From Nocardia transvalensis (GTDB lineage Bacteria > Actinomycetota > Actinomycetes > Mycobacteriales > Mycobacteriaceae): a stretch of 64,000 nucleotides of DNA. Shown here piece by piece: positions 62,258 through 64,000 of this stretch; within the stretch, counting starts at the first letter, position 1, and each line of letters starts with the position of its first letter. The position numbers were made by a program, and so were the translations under genes. The DNA lies in assembly GCF_015477765.1 (NCBI RefSeq), contig NZ_JADLQQ010000009.1, positions 283,168-347,167 on the forward strand, given 5' to 3'. The notes under the pieces were generated by a model. That model saw only the letters and a list, made by a program, of their open reading frames with translations. It was not told the DNA's origin and ran no database searches.

Positions 62258-62718
62258 GAATCACTTCCCGTTCCCGCGGCGCGGGTGGCCTCGATCACCG
62301 CCTCCAGCGGCGGGACCGACGCGATCGTCTCCGGCGCCTGCACCCAGGTGCGGTAGCCGGTGCGCTCGTCGTCGGCCGACGGCAGCACGACCTGGCTGCC
62401 GGTGCAGGCCACGGTGGCGTAGAGCCGGAACAGTTGCGCCGACACCGAGGCGGTGAGCAGGCCCGGACGCGCCGGGCCGGTGATGAAGGTCCAGCGCCGG
62501 GCGCGGGGATGGTGGACGACCGGGCCCGCCAGATCGGCCTGCGCCAGCCGCTGCCGAACTCGCTCGCCCAGATCGGCCGGCATGGTGATCGCGCCGTAGC
62601 GCTTGCCGATCTCCAGCAGAATGTGGCGGGACGCGGCGTCGATCATGGCCGGAAGGTGGAATTCGCGCCGATATTGGCCGCAGCGATCCTCGAGTGTCGA
62701 AGCGAGAAGCGTGGTCAC
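62254..62718 (-). CDS. conserved hypothetical protein
   Basis: GTG 62718, behind GGGGGTGC, fits better than ATG 62859 and gives 154 residues. The sequence begins TLLASTLEDRCGQYRREFHLPAMIDAASRHILLEIGKRYGAITMPADLGERVRQRL. It ends SADDERTGYRTWVQAPETIASVPPLEAVIEATRAAG. A central RWTFITGPARPGLLTASVSAQLF looks like two beta strands. Resembles an uncharacterised group of short actinobacterial proteins, but I do not know a function. Convergent overlap with rpe by three bases. Confidence 0.55.
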   Translation of the reverse strand: MTTLLASTLEDRCGQYRREFHLPAMIDAASRHILLEIGKRYGAITMPADLGERVRQRLAQADLAGPVVHHPRARRWTFITGPARPGLLTASVSAQLFRLYATVACTGSQVVLPSADDERTGYRTWVQAPETIASVPPLEAVIEATRAAGTGSDS

Positions 62719-63190
62719 GCAGCACCCCCATCTGTGTCGTTGTCCAACCCTGGCTCCGACCCGAGCGGGCGTAACTGTTCTGTGCTGAACGGCCGCGTCG
62801 GAATGAACGTCAGGAATCAACTTCATAACAATATTGCGTCCGATCCCAGGAGAACGCAAGCTTTGCGTGTAAGCGCGTCGCCGGATGGGTAAAGATACTC
62901 GTTTGCCCTGGAATTCGTCGTTTTCGAAACGGTATTCCGGAAGTTCCCAAAATTACAAGACGGTGTTTCCTCCGGCACCTAGCTTCGATCGCGCGCCGTC
63001 TGCTTCCGCCCCGTGTCGCGGGATCCCGGTCTCGAAGTGCGGGTACACCCGACCGTCGGGTGTGCCCGAGGGCCGGGCCTGGTTACGCTGGTGGCGCACC
63101 GGTCCGGCGGGAATAGCGCCGGCGGTCCGGGCGGTTGGCGCACATGGGAACGGCCCGCGCGACGGGCACCGGGTGACAGGAGAAGAGGGC
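62719..63190. other. intergenic region before ribE
   Basis: About 470 bases between divergent starts. The middle (62800-62990) is AT-rich for this genome and should hold promoters. A 15-bp inverted repeat, ACGCAAGCTTTGCGT, lies at 62854-62868. The conserved FMN riboswitch core was not recognised before ribE. Confidence 0.5.
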
Positions 63191-63811
63191 ATGTTCACAG
63201 GCATCGTCGAGGAACTGGGCGAGATCGTCGCGACCGAACAGCTGGGTGACTCGGCCCGACTCACCATCCGCGGCAAGCTGGTGACCTCCGATGCCGAGCA
63301 CGGCGACTCCATCGCGGTCAACGGTGTCTGCCTGACCGTGGTCGACGTCGTCGACGGCGATTCGTTCACCACCGATGTCATGGGCGAGACGCTGAACCGG
63401 TCCAGCATCGGCAAGCTCGACCTCGGCTCGAAGGTCAACCTGGAACGCGCGGCGGCGATCAACAGCCGCCTCGGTGGCCACATCGTGCAGGGACACGTCG
63501 ACGGCACCGGCACCATCCTCTCGCGCACCCCGTCGGAGAACTGGGAGGTCGTGCGAATCTCGTTGCCCGACAATCTGGCCCGTTACGTGGTGGAGAAGGG
63601 TTCGATCACCGTCGACGGCATCTCGCTCACCGTCTCCGGCCTCGGCGTCGACGAATCCGGCGAACCCGGTCACCGCGACTGGTTCGAGGTGTCGCTCATC
63701 CCCACCACCCGCGAGCTCACCACCCTCGGCAGCGCCCCGGTCGGGGCCACCGTGAACCTCGAGGTCGACATCATCGCCAAGTACGTCGAACGGTTGCAGC
63801 AGCGCGGGTGA
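63191..63811 (+). CDS. ribE: riboflavin synthase alpha chain
   Basis: ATG 63191 behind GGAGAAGAGGG gives 206 residues. Two similar lumazine-binding halves: MFTGIVEELGEIVATEQLGDSARLTIRGKLVTSDAEHGDSIAVNGVCLTVVDV, and LGGHIVQGHVDGTGTILSRTPSENWEVVRISLPDNLARYVVEKGSITVDGISLTV. VNGVCLTV and DGISLTV are the matching substrate-binding motifs. It converts two lumazines to riboflavin. The following gene is ribB/ribBA, the partner in synthesis; the gap is 76 bases. In mycobacteria this gene is called ribC. Confidence 0.95.
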   Translation: MFTGIVEELGEIVATEQLGDSARLTIRGKLVTSDAEHGDSIAVNGVCLTVVDVVDGDSFTTDVMGETLNRSSIGKLDLGSKVNLERAAAINSRLGGHIVQGHVDGTGTILSRTPSENWEVVRISLPDNLARYVVEKGSITVDGISLTVSGLGVDESGEPGHRDWFEVSLIPTTRELTTLGSAPVGATVNLEVDIIAKYVERLQQRG

Positions 63812-63887
63812 TTCTCCCGGCGAACTAATGGCGGGGCCCAGGCCGTAGTGTTAAGGGGCACCCTTTTCGAGATGGAGCACAGCAGAC

Positions 63888-64000
63888 GTGACCAGGTTCG
63901 ACACCATCGAGCGCGCCGTTGCCGATATTGCCGCTGGTAAGGCGGTTGTCGTTGTCGACGACGAGGGCCGTGAGAACGAGGGCGATCTCATCTTCGCCGC
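63888..64000 (+). CDS. ribBA: 3,4-dihydroxy-2-butanone 4-phosphate synthase (ribB/ribBA), N-terminal part
   Basis: Starts at GTG 63888 with GGAG ten bases upstream and runs out of the window after 37 residues. FDTIERAVADIAAGKAVVVVDDEGRENEGDLIF is the RibB start, with the acidic DDEGRENEGDL metal-binding segment. Whether a GTP cyclohydrolase II half (RibA) is fused, as in most actinobacteria, cannot be seen here. It provides the butanone phosphate for lumazine synthesis. Confidence 0.93.
   Translation, partial: MTRFDTIERAVADIAAGKAVVVVDDEGRENEGDLIFA

Noticed and set aside
62870..63190. FMN riboswitch before ribE
   Set aside because: The strongly conserved FMN-element core and its paired ends were not found, although the gene often has one in other bacteria.

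Overview
The window is chromosomal DNA of a GC-rich actinomycete, most probably Nocardia or a close relative. The conserved order pyrR-pyrB-pyrC-PH-like gene-carA-carB-pyrF-mihF-gmk-rpoZ-coaBC-metK-priA ... fmt-rsmB ... rpe ... ribE-ribB matches the syntenic block known from Mycobacterium tuberculosis. The inserted accessory genes (DUF397/DUF5753 pair, DUF6766, WXG/EspC-like secretion genes, F420-type oxidoreductase, small secreted proteins) fit Nocardia. No rRNA, tRNA or CRISPR was recognised.

Region 1 (1-21.3 kb) is accessory. It opens with an IS30 transposase tail and continues with a GrpB protein, a VOC protein, a degraded FG-GAP/VCBS fragment, a glycine-zipper secreted protein and a Tat-exported penicillin-acylase-family Ntn hydrolase. 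Next come a DUF3558-like lipoprotein, an Old Yellow Enzyme, a TetR/SDR divergent pair, and a two-gene type VII secretion unit whose second gene ends in a probable polymorphic toxin type 44 domain. A MarR/MFS operon, an XRE(DUF5753)-DUF397 pair, a very long hairpin, a P-loop kinase, a CoF-synthetase/LLM-oxidoreductase pair and a hydrolase/membrane protein pair follow.

Region 2 (21.4-44.5 kb) is the core block. The pyrimidine operon is one tightly overlapping transcription unit preceded by a PyrR-type leader that can hide the pyrR ribosome binding site, and it is closed by a textbook terminator. Then come mihF, gmk, rpoZ, coaBC, metK and a helicase-motif-degenerate priA. The metK 3' end is partly duplicated and followed by a giant hairpin. 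A TetR/carotenoid-oxygenase divergon carries twin operators. PadR and lipase genes precede def-fmt-rsmB.

Region 3 (45.4-57.3 kb) is a complete choline-to-glycine catabolic island. It encodes a GMC choline dehydrogenase, betaine aldehyde dehydrogenase, a Rieske glycine betaine monooxygenase with its own divergent Rieske ferredoxin and FAD reductase, dimethylglycine oxidase, monomeric sarcosine oxidase, an APC permease and an IclR regulator. Several 17-bp GTTGC-N7-GCAAC-type sites lie in the divergent promoter and are good candidate operators.

Region 4 (57.3-64 kb) holds nadE, a second small secreted protein related to the one at 5.8-6.3 kb, a SigF/anti-SigF pair, rpe, an unknown gene, ribE and the start of ribB/ribBA.

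All functional names are from reading the sequence against remembered families; no database search was run.
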